Shown: positions 45,665-58,813, counted from the first letter of the stretch. The stretch: 64,000 bases of DNA from Spirodela intermedia (GCA_902729315.2 LR746278.1:1747001-1811000), one strand, 5' to 3'. Notes: generated from the sequence alone by a model not told the origin. Program-made: numbers and translations.

Positions 45665-46050
45665 TGCCCATGTTATCCTTCGGAACTTGAACGACAGCCT
45701 GATAGAGGGAGCGGAATCCCCGCTTACGCTTCAATGATTTGCACCACAATTTGTCAACGAAGGTGGGTTAATGATGGGATTCTGAGACCAGAAACGTCGG
45801 TCATTGATGCAGAGAGAGGTTCCCGTTTCTCTGCGTCTGAGACTAGACACGTTTGTTCGTTCTGGAGATCAAGGGAGAGAAGTAGTAGACGAGTCCCGTC
45901 TTCTGCATCTGTGCTTTGCACGTTCATCTGTTATGAAGGGAGAGAGTCCTCGTTTACGCTACAGTGATTTCTATAAGTTTGTCCACGATGGAGTGCCCCA
46001 CTGGGTCTTCTGCTTCTGACACTTAGCCTGTTCGTCTGTTAGAGAGAGAG
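45511..46050. repeat. Diverged short tandem array downstream of MIR319
   Basis: A TCCCGTTTNNGCNTCNGTGATTTGCAC-like unit recurs near 45511, 45713, 45820, 45893, 45946 and 46003, often preceded by GAGAGAG and followed by GTTNGTC or GTTCATC. Spacing is uneven (about 200, 107, 73, 53 and 57 bp). Homology between units is visible but weak. Confidence 0.45.
45624..45661. repeat. GA microsatellite
   Basis: About 19 AG units inside the downstream array. Confidence 0.95.
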
Positions 46051-46076
46051 AGAGTGTGTGAGAGAGAAAGTCTACC

Positions 46077-46078
<2 letters not shown>

Positions 46079-46118
<40 letters not shown>
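46079..46118. repeat. GA microsatellite
   Basis: About 20 AG units at the end of the downstream array. Confidence 0.95.
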
Positions 46119-46121
<3 letters not shown>

Positions 46122-46740
46122 ACTCTTGTGGAAACAGCCAGAATCTAATAGGTAGGTAGGATACATGTAGTAGAATCACCAAGGGAGGTAAATCGATTAA
46201 GAAGCCGAATATCTGATAATCGATTTTTGAGCCACTAAAGATGTGCTTCATTTACGGAAACATTGAACGAGACAATATAAATATTATTGCAGCAAAAAAA
46301 AAATCGTGATTTTATTCGAATCAAAACTCTTTGTGCGTTCCAAACACAGAGACCCACCCCATCAGTTACTCGAAAAAAGGCCCACCCATTCTACCGAGCT
46401 TGGTCGGCGTTGACTTCCCGACCTGGGCACCTTCACCCCCCAGAAAATTTGGAGAATAAGAGCGCTCTTTCATAGAAATGGCCATTGTAGAGATGTGCAT
46501 AGCTTCTCCTCTGAACTGATCAGCCCGCCATCGCATAGTCCAATCTCAATATATTGAAATAAATGATAGATCTTGAGAAAAGCGACGGAGTAACTTCCCC
46601 ATCTGCACAGGATCGTATCATAGTTCATCAAAGTCAAACCCCTCTAAGAAACTCGACGTTAACTTCAAGCACAGCCTCAGCTTTTTGAGGAGTTAAAAAA
46701 ATCCGGTTAAAGATTCTACCAATGCAGTTGACTCTACTTC

Positions 46741-48083
46741 TCACGCAGGTTCATAGAGGCCCAGCACATGCCCATCGATGCACCGCATTGAAGCAATCTA
46801 CACAGATTATTGACGGAAAAATTGAATAAGTTTACTAATACCCAGGTTGGAATTACTCCTAAATCTTCGAAGAAAACCATACTTTGCCGTGGATTTCATG
46901 TTTAATGGGGCCATCCAGCTCTGCTCCGAGAGCCATCAACTTGGTCACCGTACTATTGACGTCTGCCACTGTGAAGGACAGCATGGATGAATATCCGTTC
47001 TGCATGGGAAGATCCCTGCGAAGGAAAAAAGGAAAAAAAAAACGGAATTATGATCAGGGCATTACCCAGAAATGATTGGGGAGATAAATAAATTATCATA
47101 GACTAATAATTAGAAGGTCACTTCAATTAGTTTATCGTTGATCAGTACTCCCTTCCTGCGGCAGATTCCAGCCTTGATATGAGTAACTCATAATTCATAT
47201 CTTTAGCTCACAGTTTGACGAGAACAGAAGATCTTATTCCAAATGATCATGAAATATAGAGGAGATACTGAGATCACTAAAGACGAGCTGTTTACTGGTA
47301 GAAGATTACAAGCAGTAGCAGACTCGTCATTGGATTCGTCAAATCACATAGAATAAAAGAAGACTGAAAGTGGAAGTGGACCAAACCCAGAAATGCCATT
47401 CTTAAACTCTCATAGCAAATTAACGAGGAGGAGGGACCGGATCGAAGCTTGTACAAGAACTCTTGCTTATCGGAGAACCTAGGTTATCGTACAAGAAAGA
47501 GAATTGCTGAAGACACTGGCTGCATCTAAGCCAATGAGATGGATCGACAGCGTCTAAATGGCTAGAATCTACCTCAACTATGAAATTATTATATATGTTA
47601 TGCCCTGAACCTCGGATTGGAAGAAGCAAAAATGCATATTGATGAATCAGGAAGATCGGAAGCAGTGCCTCCCGACGCATTCGTCGGTAGCAGCCAACAG
47701 AATCCTGCAGCAGAAACTGCAATGATCCCTTGGAGAATGAAAGCGGAAGCTGGACTCGCTCGATCGGATTAGGGCGATTTTCAAGGGGCCACTCTGAAAT
47801 CGTACCTCACGCATCCATCTTCAGCAGCAGACAAAATCCGGCGGCAGAGACAAAAATGATCTCCTCATTCTGAGCATGAAACCTTAAGCCGGACTGATTT
47901 CATTCCGAGAAAGTGGAAGACGGACCTGCTCGACTGCATGAGGGCAAGCTTCAATTGGCCACTCTGGAGCTCAGCCCACCTGAGGGTGCAGACGTTGACG
48001 CTGAAATCCAGCCCCTCTGAGTAGAAGCGGGCCGCCTTCGGAACGTCCTTGTGGAGCTGCAGCAGCCACCGAAAAGACGCCAT
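46741..48083 (-). CDS. VOC-superfamily (glyoxalase/bleomycin-resistance fold) protein
   Basis: Three exons: 48083-47926, 47015-46883, 46797-46741; 115 aa. The frame joins cleanly: LKLALMQSSR-DLPMQNGYSSMLSFTVADVN, then HEIHGK-IASMRCIDGHVLGLYEPA. This is one VOC module (two beta-alpha-beta-beta-beta halves), with the Phe-Tyr pattern RFYSEGLDF near the start and the Gly-His-Leu-Glu pattern DGHVLGLYEP at the end. A glyoxalase-like or dioxygenase-like fold is clear; substrate and activity are not known for this small plant subfamily. It starts 387 bp from the oppositely directed COG1 start, so the two probably share a promoter. Confidence 0.85.
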
Positions 48084-48218
48084 CAGCCGGGCTGCCGGCC
48101 CTTCACCTTCCCCATCTCGCTCCAGCCATGGAGTTACAGGGGGACGACGATCTTCCCACTTCTGCAGGATTCTTTCGAAAATCCTCTTTAAAGACCAAGA
48201 TTCGAACGGAGTCTTATA

Positions 48219-48374
48219 ATTGGGCCGCCCATAAACATTGGGCCCAAAACAGCTATAGGAGATGCAACGGGCCCATCTTCTCTTTTCAAACAGATTCTAC
48301 TGATTGGGCCCGTCGCCACGGTTGGGCCCGAAACAGCTCTGGGGAGGTATAATAGGCCCATGTTCTCTTCTTCG
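48219..48374. promoter_or_regulatory. Duplicated GGCCCA module in the VOC/COG1 shared promoter
   Basis: Two copies of an approximately 84-bp module (from 48219 and from 48302). Each has, in the same order, ATTGGGCC, TTGGGCCC, AAACAGCT, RGGCCCAT and TTCTCTT, for six site II-type motifs in 150 bp. These TGGGCY elements bind TCP factors and are common in promoters of housekeeping genes. Confidence 0.6.
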
Positions 48375-48413
48375 TCTTCCTTCTTCCTCCCCGGTTGGAA
48401 TCACAGTCGCCGA

Positions 48414-48464
48414 ATGCATCTGCAGATGCGAGAGACGCTCCCGCTGGTTCTGGTGTGCGGTTGA
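48414..48464 (+). other. Upstream ORF of COG1
   Basis: ATG to TGA, 16 residues (MHLQMRETLPLVLVCG), ending 5 nt before the proposed COG1 ATG at 48470. It may reduce initiation at the main start. Confidence 0.4.
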
Positions 48465-48469
48465 GGACA

Positions 48470-51400
48470 ATGTCTCGGCCGTCGGCGGAGGGCTCCGCTG
48501 CCATGGCGACGCGCGATGCAGAGTCACTCTTCCGGACGAAGAAGATCGCCGAGATCCGGGCGGTGGAGGTGGCCACCAAGGGGGAGATCGAGGAGAAGAA
48601 GGAGGAGCTCCGGCAACTCGTCGGGAAGAGCTACCGGGATCTCATCGACTCCGCCGATACAATCGTCCTCATGAAGACCTCCTGCGAATCGATCTCTAAT
48701 AATCTGGATGGAATAGACGCCGCAATTCGCTCCCTGTCTGCTCTGGCGGAGTCTGGATCCTCTCCGCACCTCGCCGGCGCCAACCCTGCTCGTGTGAGGG
48801 TTTACGGGATTGCAAGCCGGGTGAAGTACTTGGTGGATACTTCTGAGAACATTTGGGGCTGCCTGGACGAGTCAATGTTCTTGGAGGCCTCCGGAAGATA
48901 CCTGCGAGCGAGGGTGGTACACGGACTGATTAAGGGCGGTGAGAACGCTGACCGTGACGTTCTTTCCAAGTTCCCTATGCTCCGGCAGCTTTGGGCGAAC
49001 GTGGAGAGCTTGAAGGGTCAGATCTCGCAGAGGAGCCGGGAGAGGCTGATTGATCAGGGACTTCTAATCGGGGCGTATGCTAACGCGCTTGCCGCCGTTG
49101 CGGTAATTGACAATCTAGATCCGAAGACGGCTCTCAGCATCTTCTTGGACTCAAGGAGGTCCTGGATCTGGCAAAAAATAGGGGGATTTACTGCTGTTGC
49201 TTCTCCAGACCCTGATCGCGTCTTTTCGACTCTGTGCGACGCGGTAAGGATAATTAGGTCTACTCTGGGTCAGGTTGGGGAACTCTTTCTACAAGTGTTC
49301 AGTGACTTGCCGTTGTTTTACAAGACTGTGCTGGGAACACCTCCTGGCTCACAATTGTTCGGTGGGATCCCATACCCTGAGGAGGAGGTCAAACTATGGA
49401 AGATGCACAGGGAGAAGCTGGAATCTATCATGGACGTACTAGATCCGGTGTATGTGGCCCAGTCTTGTTCGTTGTGGTTGAAGAATTGTTGTGCCGACAT
49501 TTTTGGCTCAGTTCCAAACAAAAAACGTCTTATCGACGGTGTTGGGACTGGAGAAGGACTGGCATCAGCTGAGAAACTCATCCGGCAGACACTAGATTGT
49601 CGGGAAGATTTGGAAGGGACCCTAGATCTGTGGCTAAAGAATGTTTTTGGTACCGAAAATGAGTCACCTTGGAATCAGATCTGTGGGCTAGTCTTGAAGG
49701 ACCAGAAAGATATCTTGGAAGATACGTTAGAAGATGCATTTGTTCAGAAAATGAAAGAAATTGTGAATGCAGGATTTGGGGAGTTAAGCATAACTATTGA
49801 TGTAAAGAAATCTGTTCAGTCGATTGTAGTTGACCCTGAAGAAGTTAATGATTTCCGGGCGTACTTGAAGAGGCCATTGACAATGGGTGGAATTTGGTTT
49901 TCTGAGGCAAATCCTAGAAAATCAGGACTTGGGTTTGTACCCAAACAAACAGTTGATGAGAACGACTTCCGCAACTGTCTCAGTGCTTATTTTGGGCCTG
50001 AAGTTAGCTCGATTAGGGATACTTTGGATGCTAAATGTGGTTTTATTTTGGAGGACCTTCTTTGCTTTATAGATTCTCATAATTCTGCACCTAGATTAAA
50101 GGAGCTAGCTCCATTCCTTCAGCAAAAGTGTTTCACAACAATATCAACTTTGCTGAAGAATCTAGAAGATGAGCTTGGGCAGTTGTCTTCTTTGTTGGGA
50201 GACAAAAATGGGGTGCGGAATTCTCAGCCACCCTCTATAATAGTTGAAAGGGCTCTCTTTGTTGGGCGACTCCTATTTGCAATTCGTAACCACTCGAGTC
50301 ACATACCAATTATACTTGGTTCCCCACGAAAGTGGGTGAAAGAAACAAGCAGTTCAGGGTTTGGTAACCTGCAGTTATCCTTTTCAAGGCATTCTACAAC
50401 TGGGCTCAGTTCTACAGTGCCTCCGAGCCCTAGAAGCAGAAGGAATGAAAATACCCTTAGCCCTCGAAGGCAAACAATTTCTGTTGCTGCAGCTTTATTT
50501 CCACTGGACGATAGTATGAAGCCAAAGCTTGATGCTTTAATGAAGTCCTTGCGAGATCTCTGCATCAAGGCTCATAGCTTGTGGATATCATGGGTGTCTG
50601 ATGGATTGGCCACTATTCTTTCTGAAGACGTTAAAAAAGATGATGCACTATCTTTGACGACTTCACTGCTTGTAAGTAAATCCTGCTCATGTTATTGGCA
50701 TTTCTTTACTTTCTTTATTTATTTTTTCTCAAATATTTTATAGTAATAACCTTTTATGACAGCAAATGTCGTATAAATTTAAATAAACATTTCAAAAATT
50801 CCTGACGTTTTCGCGCTGTTAATTATTATGGAATTCTTAGGTTTATGTTGCATCCAAGGTATATCTTCTCAAAGATTCCTTAGATATGGAAACCCCAAAC
50901 CAAACTAGACACAAGAGAGCGGTTAAATGGTGTTCAGTTAGAACTTTTGTCTGCGAGGGTGATGAAGAAGATGAACCAAAGTTTGCGTTCATCGAAACTT
51001 TTCTATTGGAGCGAAATGCTAGGCTTAATCGGTAATTAGAGGAAGAAACACATAACATGCTAGTCTTGGAAAATAGATTAAAATGAAATTCCAAACTGTG
51101 TAGAAGAGAGGCCATTGCTATCGTTGAATATGCAGTAGGATCAGTAAACAGAGAAATTTTAATTGTCATGTAGGCCATGATACATACACATCATGATTTA
51201 ACGTGATCCATAGTTAAATTGGTTGGATGAAATAGGAGGACACGTGATCAATACTCTGAAATGAATATATGCCACCAGTGACAGACAGAAGTTTTCCAAT
51301 TGTCTATAAAATTATTCATCTTGTCATGCTTTGATAGCTGATATGTGAGGAAATAAATATGGTATATGAGAAGAAGTTGAATTGGTAGCCGTCTTTAGTG

Positions 51401-54400
51401 TGGTATATATAAGGATCCATAGAAGTTGATCATAAATGAACAAATTCATTTCAATCTTTGTCAACTACCTATATTTCAACTATTGCAAATCGTGAGGGAG
51501 ATCAAACAAAGCATGAATGTTACTGGTTGTATTATATTAGAATATCTCTTCATTGTGGAATGGACGTATACTTCTGATACTTTCTCGAGAACTTCTAGTT
51601 AAATAACTTGATACCGGTTTATGTTCCAAACCCCTGGCACATGGCCACTGGTGAAGGTATATCAGTCTCTTTGCCAATCTTCAACGTCAGTCTAGGCTTG
51701 CTACTTGTAACTTGAATGAGTCCATTTTCGAAGGCTTAACTACTTGGAATTTGGCGTCCATTTCTTAAAGCAAACTGAGAAAATAGGTGTATTGCAATAC
51801 TGTATGGGTTGACTATTTACGATTCCTGGTAAAACATGGGATAAATATTTTTCACTGTAATTGTATAATTACTGAGAAGTTTATGCTGACTACATTAGGA
51901 GATACCTTCAACTCGGGGCAGTCCATATTTGTCAGGGCCTCAAGTTTGGTCTTTTCTTTAGTTTCATGTGGTAAATTTTGCCGTTCTCTTAAGATTATAA
52001 ATATCTCCTAGGTGCTGTCTGTGTTTCTCCTTGTAAGTTTGACTTTTTTGCCATGGTGCATTTGTATTTTGTAACATTTTACCCTAAAATGTATTTTGTA
52101 GTTTCATATATTTTTCCTTTCCTTTTCTTTCTTAGTGCTGGAGAAAGAGGAGAGGAAAGTGAACTGAAATCATGTTTGACATTGTCCTCTTTTCTCTGGG
52201 AGCCTTACGAAAAGAGAGGGTGGCCAGAAATGTGATCTGGCGACCCGAGACTTCTCTATTGTGATCAATGGTCGTATTTGTTTAAGGACATTTATGCATA
52301 GGGATGGTCATCCTGTCCAGTTGTGTGTGTGTGTGTGTCTGTGTAAGGGGACAGACAGGTGGGGGTGTGGTGATCCTGTTGTCCTTAAAAACTCTGCCAA
52401 CGTCTTCATTCGCTTTTGCCGTTTCTTTTTCCCTGTTAGTGAGAACCACGTGCTTTTTGCCAAAATTATTCTCTTTCTTACTGAAAGACCCACAGCACAT
52501 ACCCTTGAATCCCAATTTCTTCTTCTGTCTTCTTTTCAGATAAGGTTCAAAATGAATCTGGGACATTAGGTCTAACTACCAAATGCTATACACATTACTT
52601 CACATCTCTTTTTGTTTTCTTCAAAGATATGGAAATTTCCAACTGACTGTAGAGGAAAATTCAAGGGCCGTTCCAATTAAACATATGTACTGACAGTTCT
52701 CGGTGGTTCTTCAGTTCGTTCATGGACTTCAGTCAGTAATGACGGTGCTACATGATGACCCAACCATATCTACTCGCAATTGATGGGTTATCATGTCCCT
52801 TGAAATCTGAGTCCTCAGAAGCACGTGCAATCAACCTCCTGTAATTCTTCACTTATGATATGCGAGAATCTTGTTTTGTAGACCCACCTTTAAACAAGAA
52901 AGTCATTAGTCCAACTATAATAGCACGTGTAGATCCAAATCCGGATGTGTTCAGGAGTGGTCAAGCTCGACAAATCTGGTTGATTTGGATTTTTCTTTGC
53001 ATTCAAATGGCAGAAATCACCTAATGTTGGCCAGCTAATGTCTTTCAGTTCTTTTCAATACGGCCAATCATTGGACTTCCTATCCAAATCGGGTTTTTGG
53101 ATAGGAAATACCCTGCTAAACCTATAATCTTCATTTATGTTTGTAAGGCTCCACTTCCTATCTCATCCAGAAATGCGAATTAGAACTATGAATTGCCCCT
53201 AGATGCTGGGTTAACTTGTGAATGAATATATCAATGGAAGGAGAGATTTCTGTCAATCAGTTGACTTCTGCGATTGCATAGTAGGTTTGTATGGTTGAAA
53301 TAAGCAGTTCTTGGAATTTGACGGTCTGTATAAAATGTAAGATGTTTTTGTTTAGCGTTGGCTACCTTTCAGCTATATATCACACCATCATGGTCAAGAT
53401 CAAGCAACAGTGGTCAAACTTTGTATGAAATATTCGTACCCTGATTATGCTCGAGATTGTGTACCTTCTGTGTCGGCTGAAGTTGTGTATTTGAATAGTT
53501 TCCTATCAGTTCAGACAAAATGTGTACTTGTTTCTATTTGGTTTTGAATTATACAACTCAATGATCTTAACAAAGCATCAGAATTGATGATTGCTTTTGG
53601 ACCGCTTACATTGTATTTATGTCATCTACATATGACAGAGTCCAAAGGTTGATTTGGTATGAGAGGGAGACATGTTAGAATAGTCTCAGGTTACTTAATC
53701 TAAAAAAAAAACAAGTCGTCATCAATCTCGAACTATTACTTTCATTGGTACTTACTTTTAATTTTGTTTGGCCACTAACTTTAACAGTGTTAACATGATA
53801 TTGTTTAAATGTGCTACACAGTATCATACCATTTTGAGGTGATCATAGCACCCATTGGAAGAAACCAGTCAAATCAGTTCTATTCTAATTCTCTTGGATA
53901 TTTTATAATATCCCGTAATGTTAACTGGAGAAACTTCCAATGAGAGTGAAATACTTTCAGAAATCTCTAGTTTTCAGTTTTCTTATAGGGTCGACTCAAG
54001 TGACGAGAAATTCTTAGGAACAGGTGTTTCTGCAATTTCATCATGTGGATGGTGTGGCTTTGGATCCATCATATGTGTGTGTATATCTGTATATATATAA
54101 ATATCATATATGATAGATTTTGCATTCACTAGCATTAGTTTCACTTTTCTATGCCCAATTAGTCTGATATGTGATATCCTCGAATCATTTGTCTTTGCTT
54201 TGTTTTACTGTTGCATCATTTTCTGCGATATTTGATGCAAACTTTTTGTTTAATTTTTCCGCTAAAAGCTGAATAGAAAATAAGAAAGATGTAGAAGAAA
54301 AGCTCTTCATCATCTTCTCATCCTCACCGATTCATCTTCTCTACAATATTCATGCCATGTGTTACACCCATCGTCATAAGCCAATTGATTTGAACTTATA

Positions 54401-56273
54401 TGCTGTTCCCTTGGACAACTTTTTTAAAATATTGGCCACATGGTGCTCGTGATGCAGGGTTGGGAGGTAACCATGGTCAAACAAGAAGAGTCTGGCGAAG
54501 GCCCTCTGGAAATGAAGATCACTCTTCCTTCCATGCCTTCCGTTTATATCACCTCTTTTCTTTTTCAAGCATGCCGAGAGATCCACAGAGTTGGAGGCCA
54601 TGTCCTCGACAAATCTACATTACAAATGTTTGCTGGCAAACTACTTGAGAAGGTACATGATTTAGCTTGCCATCAGATGTATACCTAATTTTCATTATCA
54701 TTCCATCTTCCGTCCCCATGATATGTGTTAGCAGCGAAAGAAGCTTTTGTCTTTGAGCCTGTGTGAATCCAGTGCATCATGCAAAAAGTCAGAGGCATCT
54801 GATTAGAGCATAAATCCAATAACAAGAGCAATTTATTGAAACTATTTCAAATAATGTGTTCCCTGAATGCGGCTCCTATATTTTCTTGCCTAGTTTTTCA
54901 AAGTAAATCAGAGTCTCTAAAAGAAAATACTTTTGAACATCCTGTGTACTCTATTTAATGGATAATCATGTCTCTAAACAGCCACCATTTGGAATGTGTC
55001 CCTGCGGATCTTTGTATGAGCTATTTTGCTATGCTCCCAGGGGGTGGGTTCTTCTTCTGTGCGATTCTTGGCTTCTTTTTAGAATAAAATGTGGATTTAT
55101 ATAACGAATCTTTTGAACATCCGTCCAATGTATGCGATCTGGCGAATAATCATGTCTCTAGATGGCTAATAATCTTCTGAACATTTGCATGCCTATCCTT
55201 GAACGTCGCATTAGTGGATCTTGGTAAATATTTCCTGTAAGGAGGCATATTTATACATTAAACTTATTAATAATACGAAACAATCCGATTTAGCCTATCC
55301 TTGGTGGCACTCCCACGAAATCTGGCTCTCGTCTCACACCTGGCCTAGCAATTCAATCCCTAGTTGCACAGCTTTAAAAAACTCCACTTCAGGTGAAGTG
55401 AAGTTTATTTTTCTTACCCTCCAGCCGTTTTGTGGGACGGATAGGCCTCATATTACTTCATTTCAGGTGAAGTGATAGCATTTTGTCTGCCCATATTCAT
55501 CGGATAATATTTATTTGAAATGTTTTGTCAACCCCCGTTGACTTTTTTTTTGGGTTTTTGTAGTTATTGATCACCTATGAGGATTTTCTCTCTGCCGGGA
55601 CAGATCGGCATCCTGCGGTTTCAGAAAAAGGAGCTCTGCAAGTCTTGCTGGACCTACGATTTGCAGCCGATATTCTGTCTGGGGGCAGAGATTATGGGCA
55701 GGATGATCAATCAAAATCTGAGACGGCAAAGCCTTCTTTCAGGCGAAATCAGTCTCAGTTTCTGCCCAATCCTGCCGCCTCTGAACGCGTGATGAGATTC
55801 ATCAGCTTGCTTTCACAAAGGCTGGATCCCATAGACTGGGCTACGTAAGGGACAGTGCTCTATTAGCATCAAAGTCAACTGCTTACCACATTATAAATGC
55901 TGTTATTCCCTATTTCTAACATCTTTTTATTTTATTTTATTTCTAACTGATTGCAGGTATGAACCGTATCTCTGGGAGAATGAGAAGCAGTCATACAAAC
56001 GATATGCTGTCCTCTTCGGGTTCTTCGTTCAGTTGAATCGCATGCACACGGAGGTTGTTCAGAAACTGCCCACGAAGTCAAACACAGAGTCGAATATTCT
56101 TCGGGGCTTCACGGTTCCACGGTTTAAATATCTACCAATCAGGTTTCATCCTTATTGCCTGCCTTTTGCGTCAACTCTTCTCAAGCTCTCATCATCGGTC
56201 CAATGGATTCATATAATATAATGTTAGATGTTGGGGTTTTTTTTTATGGGTTTTCTCCCCGTTATCTCTGCAC

Positions 56274-56318
<45 letters not shown>

Positions 56319-57212
56319 TCTCCGTTTTGGTTGACTTTTTTCCTCAAATTATTTCCTTTTTGGTAGTTGGTTCTTACAATCGCTGTTTGGCAATATATTT
56401 GTTGATTTTTTTTCTAACTAAAAAGGGTAGATCATTAAGATACTTATGGTAGATCACCCCCCTCCCTACGTACAATGAAAACCCTCACTAACACTTGAAA
56501 CTGATTAAAAAAAAAGGATATAACGATATGGATTCTTCTCGTATTTTTCTCGTCTCAGTGGGCCAATTCAATCGTCAAAAGGTTCGACAAGATCACAACT
56601 GGCGGGGTTTCCAGATGGCACCTGGAAGCCATACGTCAACGGTGAACGGTCGTCCAAGTCAGAGTTCGACGATGCTCTCGGCTTCGGCGCTGCAACACCT
56701 CTCTTCAAGTCCTTCATGACGCAGGTAGCAGATGATCCTCTCTGCCCCCTCAGATTTTTGCCTTAATTTCTGATTTATTGGCGTCATTAAAATAAGGAAA
56801 AATGGTATTTATATTACTTTTTATAAAAACAAGGGAATTGCCGGTTTAAGAATTTCTCATCGTGATGTCATGAAATCAGAAAAAAAATAAATCAAGAATA
56901 TTCGGAAAAGTGCTCCATGCTTCCAAATTCAGAAGAAAAATCCTAAATCAGTTCTTCGGGGATCAAGAAATTCTTTCTTTCTGGTGCTAACATGATCTCT
57001 TCTGTGAATTGTTATGGTGCGCGAGCCAGGTGGGGAGCAGATTCGGGGAGAGCACCTCGCGCTTGGGCTCCATGCTCACAGACGCCCAAGTCGGCAAGCT
57101 CAAGGACCGGTCGGCCGCCGCCATGTCGACCTTCGGCGACATGCTGCCCGTCCCGGGGGTCGGCCTCCTCTCGTCATTCACCGCCGCCGGCGCCGCCAGG
57201 TCGGAAGCTTGA
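48470..57212 (+). CDS. COG1: Conserved oligomeric Golgi complex subunit 1 (COG1)
   Basis: Six exons: 48470-50671, 54458-54652, 55564-55844, 55957-56142, 56559-56724, 57030-57212; 1070 aa, close to the Arabidopsis protein (about 1068, from memory). COG1 is part of the eight-subunit tether that catches retrograde vesicles at the Golgi. The N-terminus has the Vps51-type region: [54 protein letters not shown]. Later landmarks are [47 protein letters not shown] and [38 protein letters not shown]. The frame is open upstream without an ATG; I chose 48470, but 48503 ([10 protein letters not shown]) is also possible. The first exon is 2.2 kb and intron 1 is 3.8 kb. Confidence 0.94.
50672..54457 (+). 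other. Large intron 1 of COG1
   Basis: 3786 nt, AT-rich, with a short GT tract near 52324-52340. A patch at about 50845-51035 has an open-looking plus-strand frame but no motif I recognise. No intact element, gene or small RNA seen. Confidence 0.5.
56277..56312 (+). repeat. CT microsatellite in COG1 intron 4
   Basis: About 17 CT units between the exons ending 56142 and starting 56559. Confidence 0.9.
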
Positions 57213-57738
57213 TCCCTACAACCAGATCTTCCACGGAAGAACCACGGGATGCATGGGCGGTATGGCTGGACGAAGCTGTTGAGCAAGATGGAGGAGTTGA
57301 CTCGAAGAAGAAGCCGTTGACCGCCGCTTGGGGGGTCAATGCTCGGTTGCCTTCTTGCCCACAGTGCTGCCTGGCGAATGGAGGTGGAGCAGAGAGCCAG
57401 GGCCTTGGAGGGTCTTGCAGAATTCAGGTATGGTTGAGAGGGCGCCCCTCTCCCTCTTCGACTGTGTATATTAATTACTACCAGGTGGGATTATTGAAGG
57501 AGAACGAGGGAATGGAGGAGATCGGCGGACGAGAGGAGACCTTCCCTCCACTTGGGAACGTGAATTTTATTCTAATAAACGAGTTTTGACTTCCTGATTC
57601 TATTGACTTTTCATTCATTTCCTGACCGATTAGAGAGAGAGAGAGAGAGAGAGAACAAAAATGTAGAGAGGGAAGGAAGCAGAGATGAAAGAAGTGGGAA
57701 CTTACTTTTAATTACTGCTACTTGTGAGGAGATGGCGG
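57213..57738. other. Convergent 3' region of COG1 and the C2 gene
   Basis: 3' flanks of two converging genes, with a GA microsatellite at 57632-57654. No gene seen. Confidence 0.5.
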
Positions 57739-58506
57739 CTAGTTCGACGGGGAGCCTCCGCCGGCGGCGCTTTCCGCCGGCGAGGAGTTCTGATCCGCCG
57801 GCTCCGGCAAGTTCCTTCTCTGGAAGCCGAGCCCGCAGAGGCCGCCTCCTCCCTTTCCATTCTCTCTCTTCCCCTTCCCCGCCGCGCCGGGCCCCTGTTC
57901 CCTACCTTTATTCCTCTCCCTCAGCGCCCGCGGCGGCGGCGGCAGCACCACGGGCGGTGGGCGGCGAATCTTGAGGCCGTCCCCCATTAAAACCCTGTAA
58001 CCCGTCGCATCTCCGCCGCTCCTCGCAATGGCTTCCTCCGCGACGGTGGACACGTGGCGGACGGGGAGGATCGCAGACCCGATGTTGAGTACGCCTCGGA
58101 AGCGCCCCGAGGGGCGGCGGATCCCGACGGCGGCGAAGGAGGGCTCCCCGAGGGGCCTGGAGAGGAGCCGCTCGTTGCCCACTAGGAACCGTACGGCACC
58201 GACGAGGGAGTCAACTAGGCGGCCGACGGCGTAGATCTCCACATGGACGGCGGAAGGGGAGTCGCCGATGAGGAACCCCGCGGGCACCCGGAAGAGGAAC
58301 TTCTCGTTCCACGTGGGGTTCTCCCCTCCCACGCAGTCTATCAGAGTCCGTAGCTTCGTCGCGGGGTCAACCCACACCACGGCGTAGGTCTTCATCCGGG
58401 GTTGACTCGCCGCCATCGCCGAATTGGAGGGCGGCTTCAGGTCTTGGGCGGAGATGAGGGTGATCTCCAAGACGTGGAATACCACCTGCGGGGATCTACC
58501 GGCCAT
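57739..58506 (-). CDS. C2-domain protein (SRC2/BAP-like)
   Basis: Intronless, 255 aa, GC-rich. A single C2 domain fills about residues 9-130: FHVLEITLISAQDLKPPS at the start, TYAVVWVDPATKLRTLIDCV, then GENPTWNEKFLFRVPAGFL and VHVEIYAVGRLVDSLVGAVR. Plant proteins with this short layout bind phospholipid membranes, often under Ca2+, in stress or defence. The typical calcium-binding Asp pattern is incomplete (only a few acidic loop residues seen), so Ca2+ binding is uncertain. The C-terminal half is low-complexity, with a PPPVVLPPPPRALRER stretch and Gly/Lys-rich sequence, likely disordered. No membrane anchor seen. Confidence 0.85.
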   Translation of the reverse strand: MAGRSPQVVFHVLEITLISAQDLKPPSNSAMAASQPRMKTYAVVWVDPATKLRTLIDCVGGENPTWNEKFLFRVPAGFLIGDSPSAVHVEIYAVGRLVDSLVGAVRFLVGNERLLSRPLGEPSFAAVGIRRPSGRFRGVLNIGSAILPVRHVSTVAEEAIARSGGDATGYRVLMGDGLKIRRPPPVVLPPPPRALRERNKGREQGPGAAGKGKRENGKGGGGLCGLGFQRRNLPEPADQNSSPAESAAGGGSPSN

Positions 58507-58775
58507 GTCACCGGCTGAAATCTTGATCTCTATCTCTCTATCTCTCGCAGGGGGGGGAGATGGCCGGAGGGTTCTTCAAGAACGAAGAGGAAGGGAAAAG
58601 AGGACGAAGACGATGGTCGAAGACGACCGTTGGCGAAGGGAGGAGGCTTTAAACGAGCCAGGGCGGGGCGGGGGAGTTGTCCGTTTTAAAAAACCCATGG
58701 ATTGACGAAAATGCCCCCAACCACTGGCACTGAGTAAATAAATCCGGCCCACTAAGAAGCTGCAAGCACGAAGAT

Positions 58776-58813
<38 letters not shown>

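Noticed and set aside
52282-52566. Open frames on both strands in COG1 intron 1
   Set aside because: Short, low-complexity (GT repeat) and inside an intron, with no family resemblance.
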